Translations under genes and position numbers: made by a program
Assembly: GCA_021014325.1 (NCBI GenBank)
Contig: CM037467.1
Span: 12,487,273-12,551,272, forward strand
Direction of reading: 5' to 3'
Source of the DNA: Plazaster borealis
Taxonomy: Eukaryota; Echinodermata; Asteroidea; Forcipulatida; Labidiasteridae
Length of the DNA: 64,000 nucleotides
Part shown: one piece after another, positions 1 to 13,172 of the stretch
Layout of the letters: the number at the start of each line of letters is the position of its first letter
How positions within the stretch are numbered: position 1 is the stretch's first letter
Notes under the pieces: model-generated
Database searches by the model: none
What the model was told of the DNA's origin: nothing
The model's input: only the letters and a program-made list of their open reading frames with translations

Positions 1-205
1 ATCGAAGAAGGAACATCGAGAACAAAACTATGAATATAAATTGCCTGTAGGGAAAACAAAAAAACAGTGTATGTGTCAAAAAAGCAAACCGTAAAAAACA
101 TGCAATGTACTAGAATATTGAGATTACAAACAGCTCAAAAATATTTTGATATTGTAATAAAAGGGAACCTCGCACAAGAGTCACTCTGTGTAAAAACGTT
201 GTATT

Positions 206-226
206 ATATATATATATATATATATA
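206..226. repeat. (TA)n microsatellite
   Basis: About ten TA dinucleotides in a row. Confidence 0.95.
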
Positions 227-949
227 ACTTTAAATTGGCTGTTAAAATGTTGACATTTACCAAAATTAATTAAAACCAAATCCACTTACACTAATTCAAA
301 AATTTGGGCTGCCATCATACATAGGTATCCATGCTTCTGATGATAGTGATAGATGTGCACAAATGTTAAGGAGAACATTTTCAACACTTACTACAAATTA
401 AAAAAGGTCCTTAATAAGTTATTATCCAACATTTTCAAAGGTGTCACACCTTTGTAAACCTACACCTTACATGTATATAAAAATACAGTGGATATGTTTA
501 TTTTCAAGAAATATTTTAAGGAACTTGAAAGAAACTTTGTAAGGTTAATATTAATTCTCTGCTAAAAACCTTTTTAAAAAGAGACACCGTCAGGACATAA
601 CTGAACAGATGAAATGAACTGTATGAAATGAACTGCATAGAAAGTACCGCCTACAGGTCGTACATTCTGTCCATAAATCTACTTTGAGCAATTTAACTGT
701 CCTAGGCAAAACAGTGGTCAGTAACTTGTTTATTGCGATGATATTTTTAAAAGGATATTCTTGTGAAGAACTCATCCAGATTCTCAATGTGATTCCATCG
801 AGCTGTAAAAGAAGAGAACAAAATGTTGATTTATCTCATACTGTCTTAGTAATACTCAACAAAATTGAAAGGAATTTTTCAGACACAAGGTCAATGTTTG
901 GACATGTAATTTGTTTCTGTTCAAAATATTACACAGTGAGGTATTGTTA

Positions 950-1034
950 ATTTAATTGAACAACACAAGACCGCCGGTCATAAGTTTACTGGCCCGACAC
1001 TAAAACCACTAGCCTCAGGCCTGCGGTCCAGTGT
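950..1034. repeat. Dispersed repeat shared with 30170-30300
   Basis: Contains CACAAGACCGCCGG and CACTAAAACCACT, which recur on the opposite strand in PDIA4 intron 7. No terminal repeats identified. Confidence 0.55.
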
Positions 1035-1280
1035 TACCAAATCTGATCCAAGGTTTTAGCCAGGATTTGGTAAAAGGGTGTCTAAATTTGCTGGAAATTT
1101 AAAAACTGGGTGTCCAAATTGTTCACTAACAATACATTTACATGTAAATGACAGATAAAACAGGGTGTCCAAATTGACACCCATCTGGCAAACACTATGA
1201 TTTGATCCCTGGATGAGCATAGTGTTAGCCAGAGGGGCGGAAGTGTGACTTTCAGACACTCTCCTTTGACATCCAGGTAC

Positions 1281-1447
1281 CAGGCCGGGAATTACACGGA
1301 GGCCATGGAAACCATGTCCGATGTTGCCTTGGTCTTGGCTGTGGTGCCTCTTCAAAAGTTTCCCATATGCCTTAAGATTTTCCAATGGAACTCCCCTTTG
1401 CAAAATGAAAATGCCCTTGCCCTCTCAAAGATGAAATTCCAGGCCTG
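1281..1447. mobile_element. MITE family A copy, reverse orientation
   Basis: Reads the complement of the 7380 copy, ending CTCAAAGATGAAATTCCAGG. Fairly well preserved. Confidence 0.75.
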
Positions 1448-2149
1448 AGCTACAATCTACCTCAATCCAAATTTTTTCAAAGTAAACATTTAAAAAATAT
1501 CCGCAAATTTGGACATCATTGAAGCCTGTTATTCTATAGAAAATGATCCATCACCTTTCCCAGTATCATCGGTAACATGCAGCATCACATTCCGCTCATC
1601 ATGGTCCACATCATCCGTCGACTCGAGTCGCTGGTACTCTGTCTGTATTCCTTCCATCGTTCCCGCTCCAATTTCTCTCAATAAGTCTCCCTTTTTTTAG
1701 ATCAGTTTCTTTGAGCTTTCATTGTTCCTCCTCCTGAAAAAAATAATAAATAAATAAAGCCATTTTAAAATCCAAAAGTTTGATTGAATAAAGTATCACA
1801 ACAAGTGCAAAAATCATGACAAAACATAAAACAATTAGGCAAAGGAAAACATCATTAGCCTGACGTAATGTACATTTGTACAGTGTTTGGCTACATCTAC
1901 ATACAAAATTGACTATACCTGTAATAAAATAAAAATACATGTATGATTATAATGATTCTAAACTTGGGACAAAACAAAAGACTCAAATTCTGATGATAAA
2001 GCAACTGTCTGATAGTACGTTTACGTTTACGTTGGTTGACTCAGCAGGATCCACAAGTTTGGACGTAATGCTAAAGGGTGGCTGATTGGTGCTCAAGCAG
2101 TAGAAATTCAAGTGCCTCCAAGCTAAAAAAAAAGGGGCCTGAAGAAAAA

Positions 2150-2440
2150 AAGTGCTATACAAGTATACTATAAACGAACAGTGGCAATACAACTGTGCAG
2201 GACTTCAGACAGTGGTGCAAGTAAAAACAGCTTTCACTGCTCAAAGATTAGCAGCTACTTCTTCCCGGAAAGCCATCACAGATGGAGCAGTGAGGACAAT
2301 CCCAGGGAGGGTGTTCCACATTGAGACAGTCCGGGGGAAGAAGGAGGATCCGTAAAGCTGGGTGCGACTTGTAATGAGTTGGAACTTGTTTGGGTGGTAT
2401 GATCTTGAGCTGCTGGGACGCATTGGTGTGAGGTAAACTG
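2150..2440 (-). pseudogene. Remnant of non-LTR retrotransposon reverse transcriptase C-terminus
   Basis: On the - strand, 2423-2241 reads a peptide containing SSFFPRTVSMWNTLP and ending AFREEVAANL. This is the conserved last block of CR1/L2/Jockey-like LINE ORF2 proteins (pattern NSFFPRTIREWNSLP). The rest of the element is missing, so it is a 5'-truncated dead copy with a short 3' tail down to about 2150. Confidence 0.7.
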
Positions 2441-2462
2441 TAGTGTTTACAATAAGTCATGG

Positions 2463-2623
2463 CAGGACTGGACTTTCATCAGGGCAAGGTCTTTTTCTTT
2501 TGCAACAACACCTGAAGGGCACTTCTATTGAAAAATCTTAGAGTCTATATGGGAAACTTTTGAGGGGGTATCAAGGCCAAATCAAGGGTAACAGAGGCCA
2601 TGGCCTCCATGTAATTCCAGGCC
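2463..2623. mobile_element. MITE family A copy
   Basis: Diverged left end, clear right end TGTAATTCCAGGCCTG, and the internal GGGAAACTTTTGAGGGGGTA. It directly adjoins the LINE remnant. Confidence 0.7.
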
Positions 2624-2664
2624 TGCATGAATTGGCAGTTTTCATTTTGGACCATATGTTGGGC

Positions 2665-2833
2665 TAGACCCAGTAACTGGGGCGCTGTACTCCCTTTTTA
2701 AAAATTTTGACATCTTCGGTCGTACTACTATGCTAGTATGACCGAGTATGTCAAAAAAAATTAAAAGGAGTACGACCGAAGATGTCAAAATCAAAAAAAT
2801 TAAATGAGTACAGTGCCCCAGTTACTGGGTCTA
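2665..2833. mobile_element. Short MITE with long terminal inverted repeats
   Basis: Ends AGACCCAGTAACTGGGGCGC and GTGCCCCAGTTACTGGGTCT; inner arms carry a second inverted pair, ACATCTTCGGTCGTACT and AGTACGACCGAAGATGT with slight offset. Strong hairpin, about 169 bp. Confidence 0.85.
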
Positions 2834-3049
2834 ATCTTGGGGCAAGGTTGAGAATATAGGACTAAATCATAGGTCAATCTTATTTTGTAAATTTGTAGTA
2901 ATTGTTTGAACAAAAAATTAAAAATTAACAAAAGGACTAGGCCTAGGTTGTTTACAATTAACTTACAAAAATACATACAAAAACGAAAGGACAACCCTAA
3001 TGTTTTTTATATAAAATAACTTTGTGAAGATCAAAAAAATTGACATCCT

Positions 3050-3275
3050 GTGGAAAGCCGACAGGTGATCTTTGGACAAGTTGGAGATTAAAAAATGTTG
3101 ACAGACTTTTTTAGGGATTTAATTGATTTATAATCAACGGGAGCACTTCAATTCAGACAAAATAATTTCGCACGATGCTTACTACCATAACCAGCTTTAT
3201 AACTAGTAGGCTTTCTGATAGAAACTTCCCATTTTCTATTCGGCGTACCAAACGTATGACACGGTCCTTCGAAAT
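3050..3275. mobile_element. Partial MITE family G copy
   Basis: Diverged right half only: ATTTATAATCAACGGGAGCA, then CTTACTACCATAACCAGC, ending ACCAAACGTATGACACGG. Confidence 0.5.
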
Positions 3276-4008
3276 CATGGAGGAAGAAAAATTAGCAACA
3301 AAAACAACGAACAGACAATATTGACTGCGCCGATGCGACAATTTCAATTTTGTTGTTCCGAACAGTTGGCAAAAAAATTGAAAATAAACGCTCTTTCTGA
3401 TATCATAATGAAAACAAAACATTATATTCTACATTAACATAACACCCTTTAGTACGTAAACAGTAATTTTTTAACTTACAAGTCCCTCTGGATGCCAGTA
3501 AATGACGAATTATTACGAAGTTACATCGGCTCAAATTCTTTGTTGTGATGTTTCTAAAATGTCTAATCCTCAGTCTGGTGTCCGTTGTAGATACGACTTA
3601 GCACGCACATCTGTGTACGGAGCCAACGAACCAGACTATCAGCTGTGACCTCATAAAGTATGTCATAAGTGTGGGTTCAAAACATACGACACATCTAAAA
3701 ATAGACCGTCTGCGCCTATCCATATCAAGCTTTGTGTGAAACGTCTCGTGTTTTGCAATCTTATTGCATCTCTCTAATCACACAAGATATTGCATAATCC
3801 TGTGACTAGCACTCCGAAATGTCAAACTTTATTTCAGAATGACGACTTTTACTAATTAATGTTAATAATTTATTGCATGCAAAAGAACAGTTTACCCTCC
3901 CCCTGCACTAAAAAGAAACACCCGGTTGAAGGATATTCCCCTATAAAAATGGAGTTTAACTTGAGCATAGATTACTGTCTTTTTTTTAACTTCTTTTATG
4001 TTTTTGCA

Positions 4009-4354
4009 TCAAGGTATTATACACTTCTGGTAACAGCTCAAAATCAGTGTCCACATTTTGTGTGGTTCAACATGCAAACAAACCTGTGAAAGTTTTAGCT
4101 CAATTGGTCATCGAGGTCACGAGAAAATAGTGAAAAGAGACCTTGATTAATACGTGTTTTATGTTTTTTTCAAACATCGAGTTTTTATCACGCGCGTGAT
4201 ACCAAATTATTGTTTTACTCATTTCTCAGAAACGATAGCATTTTAGGCAGAAATATTGCAAGGAACCCTTTCTACCATTACTTACTATAAATCATGTAAG
4301 TTATGTGTGAATCTGTGAACATTTTGTGTTGTTCGATCTTACCAATAGTGTAGG
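4009..4354. mobile_element. MITE family D copy
   Basis: Starts AAGGTATTATACACTTCTGG, contains CTCATTTCTCAGAAACGATA and ends TTACCAATAGTGTAGG. Closely matches 58142-58488, although the flanking TTAA is degraded here. Confidence 0.7.
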
Positions 4355-4496
4355 CCTGCATGCATGTAGTAATTCCTCAGGCCTGCATGGATTGGCAGTA
4401 TTCATTTTTGACCATGTCTTTATAAATTATTTTAATTATTATGGCTTAATTTATATACAGAGATATCATCATTACCATCATCATCCTTAAAATTAT

Positions 4497-4862
4497 TTAA
4501 AGGAACGTTACAGAACTGGTAATTAAAATTTTCTTTGATCACAGATTTACATAAAACTTACCCGGTCTAATGATGATGATAGTAGAAAACATCCCTAGAA
4601 ATATGTCTGTCTGAAATGCCATATTTGATGAGAAATAAATAAATAAAACTAATTTCCGATTTGAGTTTATCGCTCATTAGCGTTTTTATTCATACATATA
4701 ACACTGTGCAAAATGTGTAATCGGTTTTTCACTCTTTTCTCGTGACCCAGATGGCCGATCGATCTCAAACTTCTACAGGTTTGTCAGTTTATGTATATGG
4801 TGGATTGTATAAAGTGCTTACACTGTTTTGTGAGCAAACACCAATTCTGTAATGTTCCTTTA
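4497..4862. mobile_element. TTAA-flanked MITE family E
   Basis: TTAA duplicated; left end AAGGAACGTTACAGAA and right end TTCTGTAATGTTCCTT are inverted. 366 bp and non-coding. The right half shares words with families C and D (TCGATCTCAAACTTCTACAG, like their TTTTCACAGG region). Confidence 0.8.
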
Positions 4863-6960
4863 ACACAGGCTTCTCTACCGCACCTTCCCAGCTCCCCACC
4901 AGAACTTTAATAAACAGTTATTAATTTTGCGGGTTCATTGATAAATTAATGTACATGTGTGACAGAGAAAAACATTTATGAGCAGTATGTTAAAACTGTT
5001 GTTTTAGTTTTAAAGCATCAAAAATATTTCCACTAATTTATTGTATTGTTATTTATTTATTCATTTTATTTATTTCTTGTTCAATTTGAAAATTGAAACA
5101 GCGCTTACAAAATACATGGTCCCGAATGTGGCATGCTTTGATGGAATGGTTATTGAACTGACCAGAGAGAATTTTTACAGCTAATTATTAACACCATTAT
5201 CAGTTGAAAAGTGCCGGTCAACTTTTTAGCTTCAAAGGTTCGTAGGCCTACTGAAATGAATAAATGTAACTCTAAGAATAGGGAAAGATTTCCGTATCCG
5301 ACTGCCACTTGTTCAGCCATTGAATAAATAAGATATACTAGTTAGATACGGAAATTTCACCAAACCTACGTCCTTTTGCGGACAAGATTAATAATGATTA
5401 TCTTTGTTGTCAGAGGATTTATTGTCACTTGCGCCCTCTTGTGATAATAATTCTATAGAAACTTCGTTGGTGTACATCAAAAACCCATAGAAATATAATA
5501 CTGTATTATGGGTACCAGTATCAATGGAGGAATTTAATGGGTTGGTCAAAAAAGGTTCATTTAGCTCGCATGTGAAATTGCCAAAAATAATTCTTATTCC
5601 AGTATGTCCTGATATGCACGTCGTGTAACTGGTATAACTGTGGAAGAGTGCATCATTTTGGTTTGGTGGTGAGTAGAAATTATCAAATTTGCTTCTTTAT
5701 TTTGTTTGTCCAAGACTGAGAAAAGATCATTGTATGAGCATGGAGGCAGGAATAATGAGAATGCCGTGAACTAGCAGCTAGCAACAGTAGTGAGTTGTGA
5801 GAGTAAGAAATAGTGGGGCCGCATGGCGCGCAGGACGGGTGTGATGTTGGTCGTGACACGGCCTAGTTTCCGAGAGGGAGCAACATCACACGACCCTCAC
5901 CTCCCCTAGAGAAATGTCCGAATGGGACGATGTTTTACTCTTCAGACCCGTCTTATATAGAGGTTTCACACCAACATAATGCATTCCTCTTCCAGCAACA
6001 TACAATGGCATGCATTAAATTGCATGCCAGCTGCCCATGGTGCACAAATTAAAAAGGCAAAGCGGAAAGTTTGGGAGGATGGTGTATGTATGTTTGTGTA
6101 ATGTTGAATTGAATGGGCACTTCATACCACATGTTCGCTGAATTCCATTCTTTGTTAACTGTATATGGAGCTAATGTACATAATATAAAGGAAGAGATGC
6201 AGGCTGAGGTTCCTGTAAAAGAGTGATTGGCATGCCTGATTAGGTCTACTCTGAAAAAAACACACAAAAAAACCCTTTTCATATACTGTTTCAGTGTTTG
6301 ACCATGGTTTGACTGTAACTTGTTGTATTTTGTTGTATTTTTGAAAGTTTTCTATGAGTTTTAGTCTAGGTCTGGTAACTATGAATAGGTTTTCTTAAAT
6401 TTCTAAAGACTTAAACTTGTTTGGGTAGCAAGAAATACATGAGGATACAGCAACAGCTGAATAAACTTGAATAAGCTAATCTAAAACAGGCATGAAATAG
6501 AAAGGAAGAAAACAATCTTCACATAAAACAGGTGTCATTCAATTGTGTTGTAGCTCACAACTTTCACAGGACTAGTAATCTTTTTACAATACCTAAAATA
6601 TTATATATTTTTTTTGTTAACTTGCTGAACTTTTAGGAGGAGTTTTTGAATGAAGATATTTGAGTATTTATCTTCAAAAGTACGTGTTTAGAAACACACT
6701 AGACTGCAGATGTGTAGTCCAGTGGGTATTTTTAAAGCTCTTACTGAGTACTGTTTGCAATTTTTTCAAACTTAAAAATGTCATGCCAAGAAAGCTCATT
6801 GAGGTGCCAGCTTTAAATAAAGACAGTTTCCTTGAAAGGATTTCCTGTATAAAATATAGGTTCATGGGATCAAGTCGGACCCAGAGTTATCATGTTATTT
6901 TCAAGGTTCTGCATGTAAAAGTCTGGTAGATAAGTCAAAGCTGTATACCAACCTTGGAAG

Positions 6961-7280
6961 CCAGGGTTCTCCTCATGCACAAGCTAGCGTATCGGGCCGA
7001 TACGCAATAATTGCATGCCGATACTCAAGAATTTTGGCCGATATGCCAAAAAACGGCCGATACACAATTTTTTTATTATTATGGTAGTTTTACAAAAAAC
7101 ATGAAAAGAAAACCATATAAAATGCTCCAAATTGCACAGTTAGGGCTTTGAAAACCAAGAAAAACACCAAGTTGAAAATATTCAAGGACCTTGTTTCAAT
7201 TCAGCGCGCCTCGGCCAAACATAAAAAGAAATTGGCACAGAATGCCCCACAGTTTTGAAAAAACCTGGGGAGAACCCTGG
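6961..7280. mobile_element. MITE with CCAGGGTTCTCC ends
   Basis: Left CCAGGGTTCTCC, right GGAGAACCCTGG. The interior has repeated CGGCCGATAC-like words. Relatives: 16994-17205 (reverse, MRAS intron 1) and 34388-34512 (fragment, PDIA4 intron 2). Confidence 0.75.
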
Positions 7281-7379
7281 AAGCCATTCAGAAATTTCAG
7301 TTTGTATGTTTTTATACACCAACATGTACACAGACTCAACTACAATATCACTGTCTTGATGCACTATTAATATTATAAC

Positions 7380-7537
7380 AGGCCTGGAATTTCATCTCAG
7401 AGAGGGCAAGGCCATTTTCATTATGTGAAGGGCACTTCCATTGGAGAATCTGTCAGTCTATGTGAAACTTTTGAAGGGGCACCAAGGCCAAGACCAGGGG
7501 CAACAGAGGCCATGGCCTCCTTGTAATTCCAGGCCTG
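7380..7537. mobile_element. MITE family A (AGGCCTGGAATTTCATC ends), complete
   Basis: Ends CAGGCCTGGAATTTCATC and GTAATTCCAGGCCTG are inverted; the interior has GAGAGGGCAAGGCCATTTTC and GGGCACCAAGGCCAAGACC. About 158 bp and non-coding. The same family recurs at least ten times in the window. Confidence 0.8.
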
Positions 7538-7603
7538 TTTTTAATAAAGTTTACACATTCAATAATATAATTTTTTGAAGTACAGGATTGCTCATTGTAA
7601 AAC

Positions 7604-7650
7604 AAAATAACTAGTTTTTGTCAAGACTCTTGACAAAAAGTAGTTATTTT
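7604..7650. repeat. Near-perfect 23-bp palindrome
   Basis: AAAATAACTAGTTTTTGTCA pairs with TGACAAAAAGTAGTTATTTT with a single mismatch and a one-base centre. Confidence 0.9.
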
Positions 7651-8445
7651 TTTTGAAGTTTTTATAAAGGTTGACAGAAAATCAAGATCTTGCATACCAT
7701 GCTTTATTAATAGTGACTTGCTTGTTATTCTATCAAAATCAAACTGTAACTATTATCTTTCCCAGCAAACCTTGGTTAAAAATCTGCAAGACAAATTGTT
7801 TGCTATTTTCTGTGCAAATGTAACATACGTCACAATGGAATCGCCCCGATGATTATAAAGTTCATACCTGTACCAATCCTCCAGAGAAATATGTCAATCT
7901 GAAATACTGCCAATAGTTGATGAAATAGCAATATTTGAAATCCCCACAAATCACCATTGCTTATTGTGAACGTGATTGCCACAATCAATACATGTATAAG
8001 ACCAAAATGTGCTGTACTTGTACCACATGCCTGACAAACATAAACAATTTGTTGTTGTTTTCTCTTGAACGGGATCAATGTTTTCACAATTTGTTTGTAC
8101 TTTGTAGTGATGTGTCCATTGAACCATGAGTAAGATCTTTACTCTGTCATTGAACCCCTTCTTCCATGACTGAACACAAAGACTATGAGAATTAATTAAC
8201 TCTTCCACAAAATGTTGTGATGTTCTAGGGCATTTTCAAGACAAGATGTTCTGATTGACTCGCTAGTATCATCCAAACATTGGGCATGTTGGGGGAAATG
8301 GGGTTTAACTTTGTAGAGGCACTCTACTGGGCTAGAATTTGGGGGGCTATTTCACAAGACTGCCGTGCTTGTAGCTCAAAATATTTTCTGGACCATAATT
8401 GTTTTTACAAGACCACAATCAAAATTGGAGCCCTGCTCCATCTAA

Positions 8446-8927
8446 AGCCCCATTCACACTAGTTAGACAAATTTCCTAGGGAATTTCCAGGAAACCTTTT
8501 CACACTTGAATTGCTTACCCTGTCCAACACCTGGGCCCAATTTCATAGAGCTGCTTAAGCAGAAAATATTGCATAACAATTTTCTGCTTAGCAGAAATGA
8601 GCAGGATACCAGTCACAAATTGTACATGTGACATAGTATTTTGGCTGGTAACCCTGTTCTGGTAAGCATAATTTTGTTGTGCTTAGCTATTTTCTGTGCT
8701 GAAACAGCTCTATGAAATTGGGCCCTGGGGAATAGCTATTTACCCCTCTTTGGAGTAGGGTTAAGTGAGATAACCCGGGTTAGCATGCAGAGTGTTCATT
8801 CTTCCCAGGAAAATTGCATCGAGTGTGAAACGAACATGGGGTTGCAGTGGGGGTTAAAACTCCGCAGGAATTTCCTGAGGTGATATTATTACCTGGGAAT
8901 TGGCTTTGTGATGTGAAAATGGCTTTA
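8446..8927. mobile_element. MITE with a second MITE nested inside
   Basis: Outer ends are inverted: AAGCCCCATTCACACT at the left and GATGTGAAAATGGCTTT at the right. Between them, at 8533-8725, sits a complete member of the GGGCCCAATTTCATAG family, so the outer element is the older one. Confidence 0.6.
8533..8725. mobile_element. MITE family B (GGGCCCAATTTCATAG ends), complete
   Basis: Terminal inverted repeats GGGCCCAATTTCATAGAGCT and its complement, with inner words GCTTAAGCAGAAA and AGCAGGATACCAGTCACA. About 190 bp and non-coding. Confidence 0.85.
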
Positions 8928-9649
8928 AAAGGCAACCCCCTAAGAGGTACTTTGCAGAAATGTCATTCTGGGAAATGGTTAAGGTCGCTGCCAATCAACC
9001 TGGAAATCAAATGCAGTCATGCAGAACGCTGTAAAGTGGAGTGTTAAAATAAGTCTGATTAGTTTTTATCACATTTGCACGGTTGAGTGAACAATAGATT
9101 AGGACTTTAGCCTATTTGGACTTCTGATGTATTTTTATACAAATTTATTTCATTGCCTGTTAATTGGCATTAAAGTTGAAGCTCATAAAAACTAACGATC
9201 TTTTTAAACTATTGACTATTTTACCTTTTAAAACTGCTCTCATCTTTGATCAGCTGTAACTAATTACATGTAGCCAAATTTAAAAAGTTATTCCTAGTTT
9301 TGACTGATTTTGTGACGGTGATGTCTGTCGATGACATTTTCACCTTTATTCGCAACAACAACTGCAACATTATAGGCCTTTGTGTTTTTTTGTGAACAAG
9401 AAAAAGAGGCATAAGAGATTATTATAATTGTTAGGCCTACTATTAAATTTGATAAGATTATTTAAAACTAGAAACATCAAAAATTTGCAGACCTAGAACC
9501 GAGTGGCACCTGAATTTACAAAGATAAAATAAATATTAACTTCTTTAAAAAAAAAAAGTGTATCTAGGCATACATGTCCAAATTCAAATTTGTAATTTAA
9601 GTGAAAACATTTGTATTTTATATTTTAATAGTTATGACTTTATTAGGAC

Positions 9650-9783
9650 AGGCCTGGAATTTCATGAAAGCCACGAAGGCCACGAAAAGTTTCCCATAGA
9701 CTTGAAGATTTTCCAATGAAACTTTGAAAGTGCCTAATTGCAAAATGAAAATGGCCTTGCCCTCTCAAAGATGAAATTCCATG
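9650..9783. mobile_element. MITE family A copy, internally rearranged
   Basis: Both halves end in the outer repeat (AGGCCTGGAATTTCATG and AAAGATGAAATTCCATG) with a shortened centre. Confidence 0.7.
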
Positions 9784-11496
9784 AATGATAAAACATTGTA
9801 CAATGATTCTTAACTGTCTCCATCTGATGCCAACTCAACGAACGGATGAATTTTTTCTTTAAGTACAAGAAAGCCAGTCCTTACCTTCAGAAGTTCTCCT
9901 CCTTCATTTCACAGAAAAAGTAAAACAAAAACCTCTTTGAATATCACCGTTGTGTGAAATTGCTTTCAATTACTGTACACAGCCTCTCCTAAAAGTTGCA
10001 GAAAGAATTGCGAAATGCACTGTTTGCATTACAAGTCTAAATTCTTTGCGTTTTCCCCTATAATGCATGCTGAGATGAACACACTGCACAAAAAGTACTC
10101 CCATATTTTCTGAAGGGCTTTTAAATTTATTTTTAAAAGATTCTATGTTGAATACTAAAAAGGAGCTCTTTAGCAGTAAACGTGCATAAACCAGCTGTTG
10201 AGTAAATTTAACAACAGTGTACAAATAGGTCTATTTACAAAGGTGACAGTAGGAATGATAGATGGGAACATTTCAAACGTGAAAAATTCATACCTTTAAA
10301 AACAAGTTTATCCAGTTTGTTTCAATTGATGCTGTTCAACAGATGTCATTATTTTCAGTACGACATTAAAATATTTTAAAACAGTTTCTCTACCTTTACG
10401 ATATTCAATCGTGGGGATCACTTTCAGAATCTAGAGAAGAGATCCGGAGACTTTCGCAGTTATCTCTTTCACGTGATGTTACTGTTTTTGTTCAACTGAT
10501 CTGTTGATCATGATTTGTGCGCAATGATACCTGTTGACTTCGCCTTCACCCTGAAGTTGTTTCCTTATTTTATGGTACATTTTGGTTGCATATTGGACAC
10601 TTTGTTTGCGCATCTACTTGAAATTCTCTGGATCTCGTCATTGCTTTTTTAAATAAGACAGATTTGTCACTGATTAGGAGAAAAACAAGTGTAAGATTCT
10701 AGGAATTGCGTAGAGTTACTGGTAATAAAGGTAACACTTATGATGAAAAGTGTTTACACCGTCGATGTGTCCAATTGGACTGAGCAAATTGACTCCAGAT
10801 CTAATGTTCACTTCCTCTCAGAGAAAACCGTTTCCTGTAATCAAACTACCACATTAGTTCCTTCCAATGGAGCCGAGCCTGCCATCCGGCTCCTGTTTCC
10901 ATTGTAACGGGGAGAAGAATACAAAAAAGGAACGGCAGGGAAGAAAGGGACGTATAATATGATCACTGTGGAGAGCAGTGAACTCTATACTTCACCGTAC
11001 TTGCGCACACCGTCAAAAGAAAAACAAATCAATCAATCAATGAGTGTTAGGCAACGTTGCTCCGAGTAATCAGCCACAGGTGACTAATTCATTGTGCAAA
11101 TTTGCATTTGTGATCAGGTTGTTTTTTTATACAATTAAAAGATGTGATTTAGAATGAAAATCTCAGAAAGGTCTGCCGAATAGGACAATATGATTGATCA
11201 ATTTTCAAAAACTCAAATACACAGGCACAAAAATGAAACTACTCGGTCCCAAACTCAGGCTTGATGTTTCATGGAGGCAACAGAGGCGATTGCCTCCACG
11301 CCCCTTGTCTTTGCCTTGGTGCCCTTTGAAATGTTCCAGTAGAAATATATTTACTTCATACATTTAGACGGTAGAGGCGCTCTTCACCTAAGAAAAACTA
11401 CCTAGAAGTATCGGCATGCAAACTTCAATTTATTTTATTATTTTGTTAAATTCAACCTGTATTAATCGCTTGTGCTTGATCCAAATAAATTCCTTG

Positions 11497-11702
11497 CAAG
11501 TTTAAAACTTAACTTTAACAAAATTGAGAATATTGACTGCAGATTTAGATCCAACTGCAGATTAGGTCCAACTACAAACATGTGCTGAATTTCTTTCAAG
11601 TGTAAAACTTAACTTTAACAACATTGAGAATATTGACTGCAAATTTAGATCCAACTGCAGATTTAGATCCAACTACAAACATGTGCTAATTTCTTTCAAA
11701 TT
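11497..11702. repeat. Two-copy tandem duplication of about 100 bp
   Basis: AAAACTTAACTTTAACAA to CTACAAACATGTGCT is repeated. Each copy also holds a short internal duplication of TAGATCCAACTGCAGATT. Confidence 0.9.
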
Positions 11703-13172
11703 TATTCGCATACTTTAGAAGCTATTCCATTTGTTTTCTTCTACGCATCCCCAGTCCACTTCAGATAAGATCCACTTTCCGTTTGTCAACAACCGTGACT
11801 TCCTGTTTTGTCGCCCATCGAGGAAGAAGTCCTCTGCTTTTTTTCAAACCCAGTTTTAAAGAACATGTACATGTAGGTCCCCAAGTTGGACCACTTATAA
11901 GAATCTCTCGAGCCGTGGGTACAAAAACAGAGTGTCACATGTAGGGACGTTCAGTAATTCCACTGTCTAGGGGATTAGTGTGTGCGTACGTGTATTTGTA
12001 ATGTCATCATGGAGCTTTGTCACCGAGTTTTGATATCGAAAATTAATTTCCGGACGCAAGGGAGCTTGGCTAGTAGATTTGGAGTATGAAAACAACTGTG
12101 CTCAACAGCCTATATTATTATTAATATATTTTTGTTCCTTTCTTTTATGCAGTAGATTTGGAGGAACGTGTACAGTCACTCGTGGTGATCATACAACAAC
12201 TGTAATTAGAACACCGGTCGACTTTGAAGACACAGAAAGGCTTATCTCTTATTCTGGAAATCACTATTGACTTGAAGGAATTGACAGGAGGTTACAAGGG
12301 GGCTAGCAAGCTGCTTACATTGGGAAATTTCATTTGGACTTGAGCTGCATAAGGTTGAGCCGAGCTTTCTTCGCGTTTTTCATTTACCTAATGGAATGAA
12401 GTGTACCAGCCGCAGCGCAACCGTCACGGCGTTTGGTGGATCACCGTCAAAATGCAATTAATTATCCCGCGTCCACAGGAGACTCTTGTACGACTGCGAC
12501 AACCTTGCACGCTTGCATAATCATCCAGATTTCCTCTCTAGCCCCACGCTCCCCTACTATCCCAATTTCCACGGAGTGGGGACTTGTAGAGAGCTGTCGT
12601 CAACGTCAAGTCCGATGCGAACGCAGTAAGGAGAGTGTGACTGGTAATCAGACATCTCAACACTCTGCCAGATCAATTTTCAACTCAGGATTAGTTTCTT
12701 TTCCTCGCTTGATGGTGATTACACTTCTTTAAAAGAAAAACAAAAACCTAATAAATCAAAAAGAATTATTGAGCGCAGACTGTACTTTTTCTCGAGGGCA
12801 ATTTTGAATTTTTTTGAATCCATCCAATCATTCTAATCCCTAATTTGGGAACTCAAGGAATATTTTCTTGTTCATCATTGTCAGATGTTTGCTTAGACTA
12901 CAAGGCGTCTGTGGAGATTATGTCCGTTTCATCATTTAGTGTATCAAAGCGGCCTCACAAATCAACCCCATCCAAACTGGTAAATATCCGTCTCCGAACA
13001 GGACACGACTTAATTCTACACAGGAGGGGAAACTAAGACAGAATAATTCATCATATGTTAATTCGTTCCAGTGCGAACCGCAAGAGACACCCAGCGCTCG
13101 TCTCCCTGCTAAATTTTAGTCTTCTTTAAAAAAAAAGCAAGTTGCAGACTGTGACACAGAGAAACCTCCAAG

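Larger units (their letters stand above)
1..13172. other. Gene-free, repeat-rich region upstream of MRAS
   Basis: No open reading frame here resembles a protein apart from a LINE remnant. The region holds a TA microsatellite (206-226), several MITE families listed separately, and unassigned AT-rich DNA (about 1-700, 5000-6900, 9800-11000). Untranslated MRAS exons and the MRAS promoter probably lie in the last 1-2 kb, but I could not place them. Confidence 0.5.

Noticed and set aside
12433..12732. 99-residue open frame upstream of MRAS
   Set aside because: No similarity to any family I know; more likely 5' flank or untranslated exon of MRAS.
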